The position numbers were made by a program, and so were the translations under genes. Below are positions 6,118 to 12,204 of a stretch of 12,204 nucleotides of DNA, one piece after another. The DNA is from Prevotella sp. UBA3288 (lineage in GTDB: Bacteria > Bacteroidota > Bacteroidia > Bacteroidales > Bacteroidaceae), in the NCBI GenBank assembly GCA_002361655.1, contig DETM01000028.1:1-12204 (forward strand), in the 5' to 3' direction. Within the stretch, counting starts at the first letter, position 1, and each line of letters starts with the position of its first letter. The notes under the pieces are model-generated. The model did no database searches. It saw only the letters and a list, made by a program, of their open reading frames with translations, and was not told the DNA's origin.

Positions 6118-6142
6118 ACTGTTGTAAAATAGAAAACGGGTG

Positions 6143-6150
6143 CAAAGGTA
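6143..6150 (-). promoter_or_regulatory. -7 box of the TonB receptor gene
   Basis: The minus strand reads TACCTTTG then CA, identical to the pgk box, 25 bp upstream of the chosen start. The leader would be only about 20 bases, too short for a cobalamin riboswitch. The T-rich TTTTCG upstream does not sit at the standard -33 distance. Confidence 0.72.
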
Positions 6151-6234
6151 GGCATTATTTTTCGAAAAGCGTGCGAAGATGAAATAATATTCCAAAATAA
6201 ACCGTAAATGTTTCGCCGTCTCCATTTTTTTTAG

Positions 6235-6242
6235 TACCTTTG
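6235..6242 (+). promoter_or_regulatory. -7 box of the nuo operon
   Basis: TACCTTTG followed by CA lies 46 bp upstream of the nuoA start. TTTC at 6211-6214, 20 bp upstream of the box, could serve as a weak -33 element. Transcription would start near 6249. The receptor promoter fires the other way about 85 bp to the left. Confidence 0.75.
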
Positions 6243-6258
6243 CAGCCGCTAAGAAGCG

Positions 6259-6276
6259 AACAATATTGTTATAACA
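6259..6276. promoter_or_regulatory. Overlapping palindromes in the nuoA leader
   Basis: AACAATATTGTT (6259-6270) is a perfect 12-bp palindrome, and TGTTATAACA (6267-6276) is a perfect 10-bp palindrome sharing four bases with it. They sit just after the predicted transcription start, where a repressor could act. The low complexity of A/T-rich leaders makes chance possible. Confidence 0.3.
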
Positions 6277-6288
6277 TTAAATAGTTTT

Positions 6289-6639
6289 ATGAATTTCACA
6301 ATGTTAATCACCGTCTTGGTGACGGCTGTTACTTTGGTGGCATCCGCTTATGTGATGGCGAAACTATTGGGTCCGCGATCTTACAACAAGATCAAGGGAG
6401 AGCCGTTTGAATGCGGCATTCCCACGCACGGCTCCAGTTGGATACCCATCAACGTAGGCTATTATCTGTTTGCCATCCTCTTTCTCATGTTCGATGTGGA
6501 AACGGTGTTTCTGTATCCATGGGCTGTAGTTGTGAAGCAGTTCGGCTCGATGGCCCTGCTGTCGGTCGGCTTCTTCTTGGTAGTATTAGTATTTGGCCTG
6601 GCATACGCCTGGCGGAAAGGAGCACTGGAATGGAAGTAA
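6289..6639 (+). CDS. nuoA: NADH-quinone oxidoreductase-type complex I subunit A
   Basis: The 116-residue membrane subunit has three hydrophobic helices (about 4-25, 57-80 and 88-108). It carries the conserved loop motif FECGIPTHGSSWIP after helix 1 and the helix-2 motif FLMFDVETVFLYPW, whose acidic residues lie near the quinone cavity. NuoA packs against NuoH and NuoJ at the base of the peripheral arm. It is the first gene of the nuo operon, with a leader of about 40 bases and no Shine-Dalgarno sequence. Its last ten bases overlap the nuoB start. The identification is firm. Confidence 0.97.
   Translation: MNFTMLITVLVTAVTLVASAYVMAKLLGPRSYNKIKGEPFECGIPTHGSSWIPINVGYYLFAILFLMFDVETVFLYPWAVVVKQFGSMALLSVGFFLVVLVFGLAYAWRKGALEWK
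6616..6622 (+). promoter_or_regulatory. Shine-Dalgarno sequence for nuoB
   Basis: AAAGGAG lies seven bases before the nuoB ATG, inside the nuoA coding region. Such sites are uncommon in Bacteroidetes. It supports the start at 6630 over any upstream codon in the same open frame. Confidence 0.6.
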
Positions 6640-7334
6640 GAAAACCGAAAATCAAGGCTTTGCCCTACGACGAGTTCAAGGACAACGAGTCGTTGGAGAA
6701 GATTGTTGACGAACTCCATGAGGGTGGCGTCAACGTGGTGACCGGCAATCTGGACTCGCTCATTAACTGGGGTCGCAGTAATTCACTGTGGTCGCTGACC
6801 TTCGCCACCTCTTGCTGCGGCATCGAGTTCATGGCCTGCGGCTGTGCCCGCTACGACTTCTCGCGCTTCGGCTTCGAGGTGACGCGCAACTCACCCCGTC
6901 AGGCCGACCTCATTATGTGTGCCGGTACCATCACCCACAAGATGGCCCCTGCGCTGAAGCGTCTGTACGACGAGATGGCCGAGCCGAAGTATGTGGTGGC
7001 CGTCGGCGGCTGCGCCATCAGTGGCGGTCCCTTCAAGCAGAGTTACCACGTGGTGAAAGGCATTGAGGAGATAGTGCCCGTCGACGTGTTCATCCCCGGC
7101 TGTCCTCCCCGTCCGGAGGCCATCCTCTACGGCATGATGCAGTTGCAGCGCAAGGTGAAGATAGAGAAATTCTTCGGCGGCGCTAACCACAAGCAGACCA
7201 AGGAAGAGGCCCTGCTGGGTGTGTCGAACGAGGAGTTGACCTACGGTCGCGGCGGCAAGAAGCCCATCGTGGTGACCGACGTGCCTGAGGAATTTACAGA
7301 AACCCTTAAAAAAGAACAGGAGGAAGCGAAATGA
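6630..7334 (+). CDS. nuoB: Complex I subunit B (cluster N2 subunit)
   Basis: The 234-residue peripheral-arm subunit carries the terminal [4Fe-4S] cluster N2, which passes electrons to quinone. The ligands are visible: the tandem pair Cys62-Cys63 in SCCGIEFMAC, Cys128 in VAVGGCAISGG and Cys158 in PGCPPRP. The frame is open upstream to 6411 inside nuoA, but the start at 6630 has a good Shine-Dalgarno site and gives the normal N-terminus; the overlap with nuoA is 10 bp. The tail after about residue 180 is a charged extension (KKEQEEAK at the end), longer than in E. coli NuoB. It overlaps nuoCD by four bases (ATGA), which suggests coupled translation. Confidence 0.97.
   Translation: MEVRKPKIKALPYDEFKDNESLEKIVDELHEGGVNVVTGNLDSLINWGRSNSLWSLTFATSCCGIEFMACGCARYDFSRFGFEVTRNSPRQADLIMCAGTITHKMAPALKRLYDEMAEPKYVVAVGGCAISGGPFKQSYHVVKGIEEIVPVDVFIPGCPPRPEAILYGMMQLQRKVKIEKFFGGANHKQTKEEALLGVSNEELTYGRGGKKPIVVTDVPEEFTETLKKEQEEAK
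7318..7323 (+). promoter_or_regulatory. Shine-Dalgarno sequence for nuoCD
   Basis: AGGAGG, the full consensus, lies seven bases before the nuoCD ATG and inside the Glu/Lys-rich end of nuoB. Part of its purine content is explained by the coding sequence, but its position is ideal. Confidence 0.6.
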
Positions 7335-8941
7335 AACTGACCCATCTTGTATTTGACTTTGACAAGTTCGCACAAGAGATGCAGAACTTGAAGGACAAGA
7401 AGCACTTCGACTTCCTGGTGACCATCGTCGGCGAAGACTTCGGCGAGGAGGGCTATGGCTGTGTCTACATACTGGAGAATACCGAGAACCACGAGCGCTG
7501 CTCGGTGAAACTGATAGCCCGCACCCAGGTGTGCGGCGACGGCCTGGCATCGAACGGCACCGGCGACACTGACGGGCAGACGCTGGCCTACGTGCCCTCT
7601 GTGGTGCACATCTGGCGTGGCGCCGACCTGCTGGAGCGTGAGGTGTACGACTTTCTGGGCATCGTCTTCCTGGGACATCCCGACATGCGCCGCCTGTTTC
7701 TGCGCAACGACTTCAAGGGCTACCCCCTGCGCAAGAATTTCGTGGCCACCAACGCGTACACCCTCGACGACGATGTGGAGCCCGACTACGGTCTGGAGTA
7801 CTATCTCGACCGCGACGGCAACCTGCAGTCGAAGCAGAACCGCCTGTTCAGCGCCGACGACTATGTGGTCAACATCGGTCCGCAGCACCCCTCTACCCAC
7901 GGTGTGCTCCGCCTGCAGACGGTGCTCAACGGCGAGACCGTGAAGCGCATCTATCCCCATCTGGGCTATATCCACCGCGGTATAGAGAAGATGTGGGAGT
8001 CGATGACCTATCCGCAGACGCTGGCCCTGACCGACCGTCTGAACTACCTCTGCGCCATGCAGCAGCGCCATGCGCTGGTGGGCGTCATCGAAGAGGCCAT
8101 GGAAGTGGAACTGACCGACCGCATCAAGTATATCCGCACCATCATGGACGAACTGCAGCGTCTGGACAGCCACCTGCTGTTCACCTCGTGCTGCGCTCAG
8201 GACCTGGGTGCCCTGACGGCCTTCCTCTATGGTATGCGTGACCGTGAGCACGTGCTCAACGTGATGGAAGAGACCACCGGCGGCCGGCTGATTCAGAACT
8301 ATTACAGGATAGGTGGTCTGCAGGACGACATCGACCCCAACTTCGTGAAGAACGTGAAGGCCCTGACGGCCTATCTGCGTCCGATGATCAAGGAGTATAT
8401 GGACGTGTTCGGCGACAACATCATCACCCACAACCGTCTGGAGCAGGTGGGGCCGATGAGCCTCGAAGACTGCATCAACTACGGCGTGACCGGTCCTGCC
8501 GGACGTGCCTCCGGCTGGAAGAACGACGTGCGCAAGAACCACCCCTACGACATGTACGACAAGGTGGAGTGGGAGCAGTGCACCGAGCAGTCGTGCGACT
8601 CGATGGGCCGCTATCTGGTGCACATCAACGAGATGTACCAGAGCCTGAACATCATCGACCAACTCATCGACAACATCCCCGAGGGCGACTTCTATGTGAA
8701 GCAGAAGCCCATCATCAAGGTGCCCGAGGGACAGTGGTACTTCTCTACCGAGGGTGCCGCCGGCGAGTTCGGTGTCTATCTCGACTCACGCGGCGACAAG
8801 AGTCCCTACCGCATGAAGATGCGCCCCATGGGCCTCTCGCTGGTGGGAGCCCTCGACCCGATGCTGCGCGGCCAGAAGATAGCCGACCTGGTGACCACCG
8901 GTGCTGCCATCGACATTGTTATACCCGACATTGACAGATAA
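7331..8941 (+). CDS. nuoCD: Fused complex I subunits C and D
   Basis: The 536-residue fusion combines two peripheral-arm subunits. Residues 1 to about 140 are NuoC (30-kDa type), with the signature LEREVYDFLGIVFLGHPDMR at 101-120 and GYPLRKNF at 130-137. A linker of about 40 residues follows. NuoD (49-kDa type) runs from about 178 to the end, starting NIGPQHPSTHGVLR. His190 and Tyr239 (in TDRLNYLCAM) correspond to the His/Tyr pair that binds the quinone head-group in Thermus complex I. NuoD is related to the large subunit of NiFe hydrogenases but lacks the metal-binding cysteines here as expected. The C/D fusion occurs in many bacteria, including Bacteroidetes. The gene starts in a four-base overlap with nuoB and is followed after 9 bp directly by nuoH; nuoE, nuoF and nuoG are not there. 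Confidence 0.97.
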   Translation: MKLTHLVFDFDKFAQEMQNLKDKKHFDFLVTIVGEDFGEEGYGCVYILENTENHERCSVKLIARTQVCGDGLASNGTGDTDGQTLAYVPSVVHIWRGADLLEREVYDFLGIVFLGHPDMRRLFLRNDFKGYPLRKNFVATNAYTLDDDVEPDYGLEYYLDRDGNLQSKQNRLFSADDYVVNIGPQHPSTHGVLRLQTVLNGETVKRIYPHLGYIHRGIEKMWESMTYPQTLALTDRLNYLCAMQQRHALVGVIEEAMEVELTDRIKYIRTIMDELQRLDSHLLFTSCCAQDLGALTAFLYGMRDREHVLNVMEETTGGRLIQNYYRIGGLQDDIDPNFVKNVKALTAYLRPMIKEYMDVFGDNIITHNRLEQVGPMSLEDCINYGVTGPAGRASGWKNDVRKNHPYDMYDKVEWEQCTEQSCDSMGRYLVHINEMYQSLNIIDQLIDNIPEGDFYVKQKPIIKVPEGQWYFSTEGAAGEFGVYLDSRGDKSPYRMKMRPMGLSLVGALDPMLRGQKIADLVTTGAAIDIVIPDIDR

Positions 8942-8950
8942 TAATAAGGT

Positions 8951-10063
8951 ATGGAACATATATTTGACTTTTCAAACGTGACCACCTGGTTCCACGCACT
9001 GCTCACGCAGACACTGGGACTGGGCGAGTTTTGGGCGATACTGATTGAGTGCGTCATCGTGGGATCTGTCATCCTGGGTGCCTATTCGGTCATCGCCATG
9101 ATTCTGATTTTCATGGAGCGTAAGGTCTGCGCCTACTTCCAGTGCCGTATCGGCCCGGTGCGCGTTGGTCCCTGGGGCCTGATGCAGGTGCTGGCCGACG
9201 TGCTGAAGATGCTCATCAAAGAGATATTCTTCGTCGACAAGGCCGACAAACTGCTCTACATCGTGGCCCCCTTCCTGGTGATTATCGGTTCGGTAGGTGC
9301 TTTTGCCTTCCTGCCGTGGAACAGGGGTGCGCACATCCTCGACTTCAACGTGGGTGTGTTCCTGCTGACGGCCATCTCGTCGATAGGCGTGGTGGGCATC
9401 TTCCTGGCCGGCTGGGGCTCAAACAACAAGTACTCCGTCGTGTCGGCCATGCGTGCTGCTGTGCAGATGATCTCCTACGAGATGTCGCTCTGCCTGTGTC
9501 TGATCACCGCCGTGGTGCTGACAGGCACGATGCAGGTGAGTGGCATCGTGGAGTTCCAGCGCGGCTCGTGGCTCATCTTCAACGGCGTGGCTGCCATTCC
9601 CGCCATCATCGCCTTCATCGTGTTCCTCATTGCCGGCAACGCCGAGGCCAATCGTGGCCCGTTCGACATGGCTGAGGCAGAGAGCGAGTTGACGGCCGGC
9701 CATCACACAGAGTACAGCGGTATGGGCTTCGGCTTCTTCTATCTGGCCGAGTTCCTCAACCTCTTTATCATCGCCGGTATAGCCGCAACGGTCTTCTTGG
9801 GAGGATGGATGCCTCTGCACATCGCAGGTCTCGATGCCTTCAACACGGTGATGGACTACATCCCCGGCATCGTCTGGTTCATGGGCAAGGCCTTCCTGCT
9901 GGTGTGGCTGCTCATGTGGATCAAGTGGACGTTCCCCCGTCTGCGTATTGACCAGATTCTGAAACTGGAGTGGAAATACCTGATGCCCCTGGCCCTCATC
10001 AACCTGGTGCTGATGACTGTCGTGGTGGCCTTCGGATGGTTCTTCGAACCTGCCGCTATTTAA
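8951..10063 (+). CDS. nuoH: Complex I subunit H (membrane subunit at the quinone site)
   Basis: The 370-residue subunit anchors the peripheral arm and forms most of the quinone tunnel. About eight hydrophobic helices are visible. Family signatures are ERKVCAYFQC and RIGPVRVGPWG (56-76), SAMRAAVQMISYE (165-177) and the acidic loop ANRGPFDMAEAESELTAGHH followed by TEYSGM (233-258), which links quinone chemistry to proton channels. The Phe-Asp-Met-Ala-Glu-Ala-Glu-Ser-Glu pattern is intact. The start at 8951 has no Shine-Dalgarno site. It follows nuoCD by 9 bp and precedes nuoI by 15 bp, the widest gap in the operon. Confidence 0.97.
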   Translation: MEHIFDFSNVTTWFHALLTQTLGLGEFWAILIECVIVGSVILGAYSVIAMILIFMERKVCAYFQCRIGPVRVGPWGLMQVLADVLKMLIKEIFFVDKADKLLYIVAPFLVIIGSVGAFAFLPWNRGAHILDFNVGVFLLTAISSIGVVGIFLAGWGSNNKYSVVSAMRAAVQMISYEMSLCLCLITAVVLTGTMQVSGIVEFQRGSWLIFNGVAAIPAIIAFIVFLIAGNAEANRGPFDMAEAESELTAGHHTEYSGMGFGFFYLAEFLNLFIIAGIAATVFLGGWMPLHIAGLDAFNTVMDYIPGIVWFMGKAFLLVWLLMWIKWTFPRLRIDQILKLEWKYLMPLALINLVLMTVVVAFGWFFEPAAI

Positions 10064-10078
10064 ACAAATATCAAAGCA

Positions 10079-10624
10079 ATGGAAAAGAATAAATCATATT
10101 TCGGAGAACTCGGGCACGGCATCAAGACGTTGGCTACGGGCATGAAGGTCACACTTGGCGAGTATGTCAAGGACTACTGGACCAACAAGTCGACGGAGCA
10201 GTACCCCGAGAACCGTAAGACCACCCTCCACGTGGCCAAGCGTCATCGTGGCCGTCTGGTCTTCAAGCGCACAGAGGATGGTGCCTACAAGTGCACAGCC
10301 TGTACGCTCTGCGAAAAAGCCTGTCCCAACGGCACCATCAAGATAACGGCCCACATGGCCGAAGATGCCGAGACGGGCAAGAAGAAGAAGGTGCTCGACG
10401 ACTATCAGTACGACCTTGGCGACTGTATGTTCTGCCAGTTGTGTACCAACGCCTGCAACTTCGACGCTATCGAGTTTACCAACGACTTTGAGAACGCCGT
10501 CTTCGACCGCGAGAAACTGGTGCTGCACCTCGACAAGGAGGTCTACCAGGGCGGTTCGCTGCCCAATCTGATTGAGGGTGGGGCAGACTGGCAGGTCGGC
10601 AAGTTTAACACTAAAAAGAAGTAA
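10079..10624 (+). CDS. nuoI: Complex I subunit I (two [4Fe-4S] clusters)
   Basis: The 181-residue ferredoxin-like subunit carries clusters N6a and N6b, which relay electrons to N2 in NuoB. Cys72, 75, 78 and 82 form the first CxxCxxCxxxCP motif (CTACTLCEKACP), and Cys116, 119, 122 and 126 form the second (CMFCQLCTNACN). The proline that normally follows the last cysteine of the second motif is Asn127 here; all eight ligands are kept. An amphipathic N-terminal stretch (8-30) probably lies against the membrane. The C-terminal 40 residues are a charged extension. It lies between nuoH and nuoJ, 6 bp before the latter, as in other nuo operons. Confidence 0.97.
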   Translation: MEKNKSYFGELGHGIKTLATGMKVTLGEYVKDYWTNKSTEQYPENRKTTLHVAKRHRGRLVFKRTEDGAYKCTACTLCEKACPNGTIKITAHMAEDAETGKKKKVLDDYQYDLGDCMFCQLCTNACNFDAIEFTNDFENAVFDREKLVLHLDKEVYQGGSLPNLIEGGADWQVGKFNTKKK

Positions 10625-10630
10625 ACGACT

Positions 10631-11140
10631 ATGGCAAGTATAGTAGTATTTTGCATTCTCGCCGTCGTCATCCTGGGTTCTGCCCTGTTGTGCGTGACGA
10701 CGAAGCGAATCATGAGAGCCGCCACATTCATGTTGTTCGTGCTCTTTGGCGTGGCAGGTCTTTACTTCCTGCTCGACTATACCTATCTGGGTGCCGCACA
10801 GATAGCCGTCTATGCCGGTGGCGTGACGATGATCTATGTGTTTGTCATCCAGTTGGTGAGCCGTCAGACCCTTCAGGGCATGATTGAGCGTGTCAAGTGC
10901 TCGCGCATCATCTCCGGTCTGCTCATCTCTGTTGTCGGTCTGGCCACGGTGGCCTTTGTGTTCCTGAAGAACAGTTTCATCACGGCCGCTACGACCGACG
11001 AGGTTCCGATGGACCAGATAGGCACCGCCTTGCTGGGCACTGGCAAGTATCAGTATGTGTTGCCGTTCGAGTTCATCTCGGTATTCCTGCTGGCATGCAT
11101 CATCGGCGGTTTGGTTGTTTCACGTAAAAAGGAGGATTAA
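10631..11140 (+). CDS. nuoJ: Complex I subunit J
   Basis: The 169-residue membrane subunit has five predicted helices. The conserved helix-3 motif YLGAAQIAVYAGGVTMIYVF lies at about residues 52-71; in other species this helix bends during turnover and coordinates proton movement. The final KKED tail is cytoplasmic. NuoJ packs between NuoA, NuoH and NuoK. The start lies 6 bp after nuoI with only a weak purine stretch upstream. Its last codons contain the Shine-Dalgarno sequence for nuoK. Confidence 0.96.
   Translation: MASIVVFCILAVVILGSALLCVTTKRIMRAATFMLFVLFGVAGLYFLLDYTYLGAAQIAVYAGGVTMIYVFVIQLVSRQTLQGMIERVKCSRIISGLLISVVGLATVAFVFLKNSFITAATTDEVPMDQIGTALLGTGKYQYVLPFEFISVFLLACIIGGLVVSRKKED
11130..11135 (+). 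promoter_or_regulatory. Shine-Dalgarno sequence for nuoK
   Basis: AGGAGG lies eight bases before the nuoK ATG, over the last codons of nuoJ. It is a full consensus site in a genome where most starts lack one. Confidence 0.6.
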
Positions 11141-11143
11141 GTC

Positions 11144-11452
11144 ATGGTACCTGTAGAATGTTATTTCGTGCTCTCAGCACTTCTGTTCTTCATCGGCGTC
11201 TATGGTTTCGTCACCCGTCGCAACCTGATAGCCATGCTCATCTCCATTGAGTTGGTGCTCAACGCTGTCGACATCAATTTCGCCGCATTCAACCGTCTGC
11301 TCTTCCCCGGCGAGATGGAGGGCTTCTTCATGACCCTCTTCTCCATCGGTGTGAGTGCTGCCGAGAGTGCGGTGGCCATTGCGATTATTATTAACGTGTT
11401 CCGCAACTTCAAGAGTGACAGCGTGGACGCCATTACTAACATGAAAGGATAA
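11144..11452 (+). CDS. nuoK: Complex I subunit K
   Basis: The 102-residue membrane subunit has three helices and is related to MrpC of Na+/H+ antiporters. Two buried glutamates needed for proton transfer are present: Glu36 in ISIELVLNAVDINF and Glu74 in SAAESAVAIAI. They match Glu36 and Glu72 of E. coli NuoK in role. The start three bases after the nuoJ stop has a full Shine-Dalgarno sequence. It is followed after 9 bp by nuoL. The identification is firm. Confidence 0.97.
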   Translation: MVPVECYFVLSALLFFIGVYGFVTRRNLIAMLISIELVLNAVDINFAAFNRLLFPGEMEGFFMTLFSIGVSAAESAVAIAIIINVFRNFKSDSVDAITNMKG

Positions 11453-11461
11453 AACAACGCT

Positions 11462-12204
11462 ATGATCTACGAATTATCATATCTGATTCTGCTTCTGCCG
11501 CTGCTGTCCTTCCTTGTGTTAGGACTGGCCGGCATGAAGATGCAGCACAAGACGGCCGGCATCATCGGCACGTGCTCGCTGGCTCTGGTCACCATCCTGT
11601 CGTACTGGACGGCCTTCACCTATTTCACGGCCGACCGCATCGACGGTGTGCTTCAGACCATCGTGCCTTACAACTTCACCTGGCTGCCCCTGGGCAACCT
11701 CCACTTCGACATGGGCATCCTGCTCGACCCCATCTCGGCGATGATGCTCATCGTCATCTCGACGGTCAGCCTGATGGTGCACGTCTATTCCTTCGGCTAT
11801 ATGCACGGCGAGAAGGGCTTCCAGCGCTACTACGCCTTCCTGAGCCTGTTCACCATGTCGATGCTGGGTCTGGTGCTGGCAACGAACATTTTCCAGATGT
11901 ATATGTTCTGGGAGTTGGTGGGTGTCAGTTCTTACCTGCTCATCGGTTTCTACTATCCGTTGAAGCCGGCCATCGCAGCCTCTAAGAAGGCCTTCATCGT
12001 GACCCGTTTTGCCGATATGTTCTTCCTCATCGGCATTCTCACCTTCGGCTTCTGTACCGACTCGTTCAACTTCTCGTTTGTGGCCGATGCCGAGCACCTG
12101 GTGATGGGCAGTGGCGCTGCCGCCTTCATCCCTGTCAATATGGACAAGGCAGTGGGCTTCGGCGCACTGGTCATTCCCACGGCCCTGGTGCTGATGTTCA
12201 TCGG
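11462..12204 (+). CDS. nuoL: Complex I subunit L, N-terminal part (runs off right edge)
   Basis: The first 247 codons of the antiporter-like subunit are present and continue past the window edge; the full protein should be over 600 residues. Signatures include GILLDPISAMML (85-96), the helix-4/5 region LSLFTMSMLGLVL and MFWELVGVSSYLLIGF (127-163), and KKAFIVTRFADMFFLIG (175-191). Glu151 in FWELVG is the conserved helix-5 glutamate of the proton channel (Glu144 in E. coli). The segment has about six hydrophobic helices. The ATG at 11462 lies 9 bp after nuoK and begins MIYELSYLILLLPLLSFL, a normal family N-terminus. nuoM and nuoN would be expected to follow. Confidence 0.96.
   Translation, partial: MIYELSYLILLLPLLSFLVLGLAGMKMQHKTAGIIGTCSLALVTILSYWTAFTYFTADRIDGVLQTIVPYNFTWLPLGNLHFDMGILLDPISAMMLIVISTVSLMVHVYSFGYMHGEKGFQRYYAFLSLFTMSMLGLVLATNIFQMYMFWELVGVSSYLLIGFYYPLKPAIAASKKAFIVTRFADMFFLIGILTFGFCTDSFNFSFVADAEHLVMGSGAAAFIPVNMDKAVGFGALVIPTALVLMFI

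Noticed and set aside
6118..6142. Cobalamin riboswitch in front of the BtuB-like receptor
   Set aside because: The leader between the -7 box and the start is only about 20 bases, far too short, and no B12-box-like sequence is visible.
6118..6225. Longer receptor start at 6225
   Set aside because: The extra 36 codons include the -7 box at 6143-6150, lie in the nuo promoter region and precede a complete signal region that matches relatives at MYKPIF.
7241..8662. A 473-codon open frame on the minus strand opposite nuoCD
   Set aside because: The His/Val-rich product is typical of antisense reading of high-GC3 genes, and nuoCD is certain on the other strand.

Overview
The window looks like a chromosomal segment of a Bacteroidales bacterium, most likely a Prevotella-type member of the Prevotellaceae. 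The evidence is a set of Bacteroidetes-type -7 boxes (TAnnTTTG) in front of the transcription units, start codons that mostly lack Shine-Dalgarno sequences, a BtuB-like TonB receptor with the N-terminus common in Bacteroides relatives, the HU / smalltalk / amidase trio, GC-rich third codon positions, and a complex I operon with fused nuoCD and no nuoEFG between nuoCD and nuoH.

Region 1 (1-630, minus strand): a three-gene unit reading leftwards. It holds a very short HU-like DNA-binding protein (562-371) that appears C-terminally truncated, a 34-residue smalltalk protein (351-247), and the start of a zinc N-acetylmuramoyl-L-alanine amidase (235 to beyond base 1). Two different 7-bp tandem repeats sit in the unit, one in the HU leader and one running through the HU 3' end into the smalltalk leader.

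Region 2 (630-1259): no secure gene. It carries four 22-bp tandem repeats whose cores fold into small hairpins, two G/C-run hairpins, two possible small relic reading frames joined by a TGATG overlap, and a strong intrinsic terminator at 1181-1229.

Region 3 (1260-3903, minus strand): a likely operon of pgk (glycolytic phosphoglycerate kinase), an RsiV/DUF3298-like lipoprotein and a small secreted coiled-coil protein, closed by the 1181-1229 terminator. A TAnnTTTG box at 3896-3903 lies upstream of pgk.

Region 4 (3928-6150, minus strand): a monocistronic BtuB-like TonB-dependent outer-membrane receptor with its own -7 box and a probable terminator next to the pgk promoter.

Region 5 (6235-12204, plus strand): a divergent, tightly packed operon nuoA-B-CD-H-I-J-K-L, with nuoL cut by the window edge. 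The peripheral arm shown here has the quinone-site and Fe-S subunits (B, CD, I), and H, A, J, K and L form the membrane arm. The NADH-oxidising subunits E, F and G are absent from the position they occupy in 14-gene operons, which matches the 11-subunit form known from Bacteroides and Prevotella. The complex presumably takes electrons from a donor other than NADH, passes them to menaquinone, and pumps ions at the cytoplasmic membrane. The most unusual parts of the window are the repeat-laden HU/smalltalk module and the relic region beside it. The rest is well-understood core metabolism with some regulatory details worth checking.
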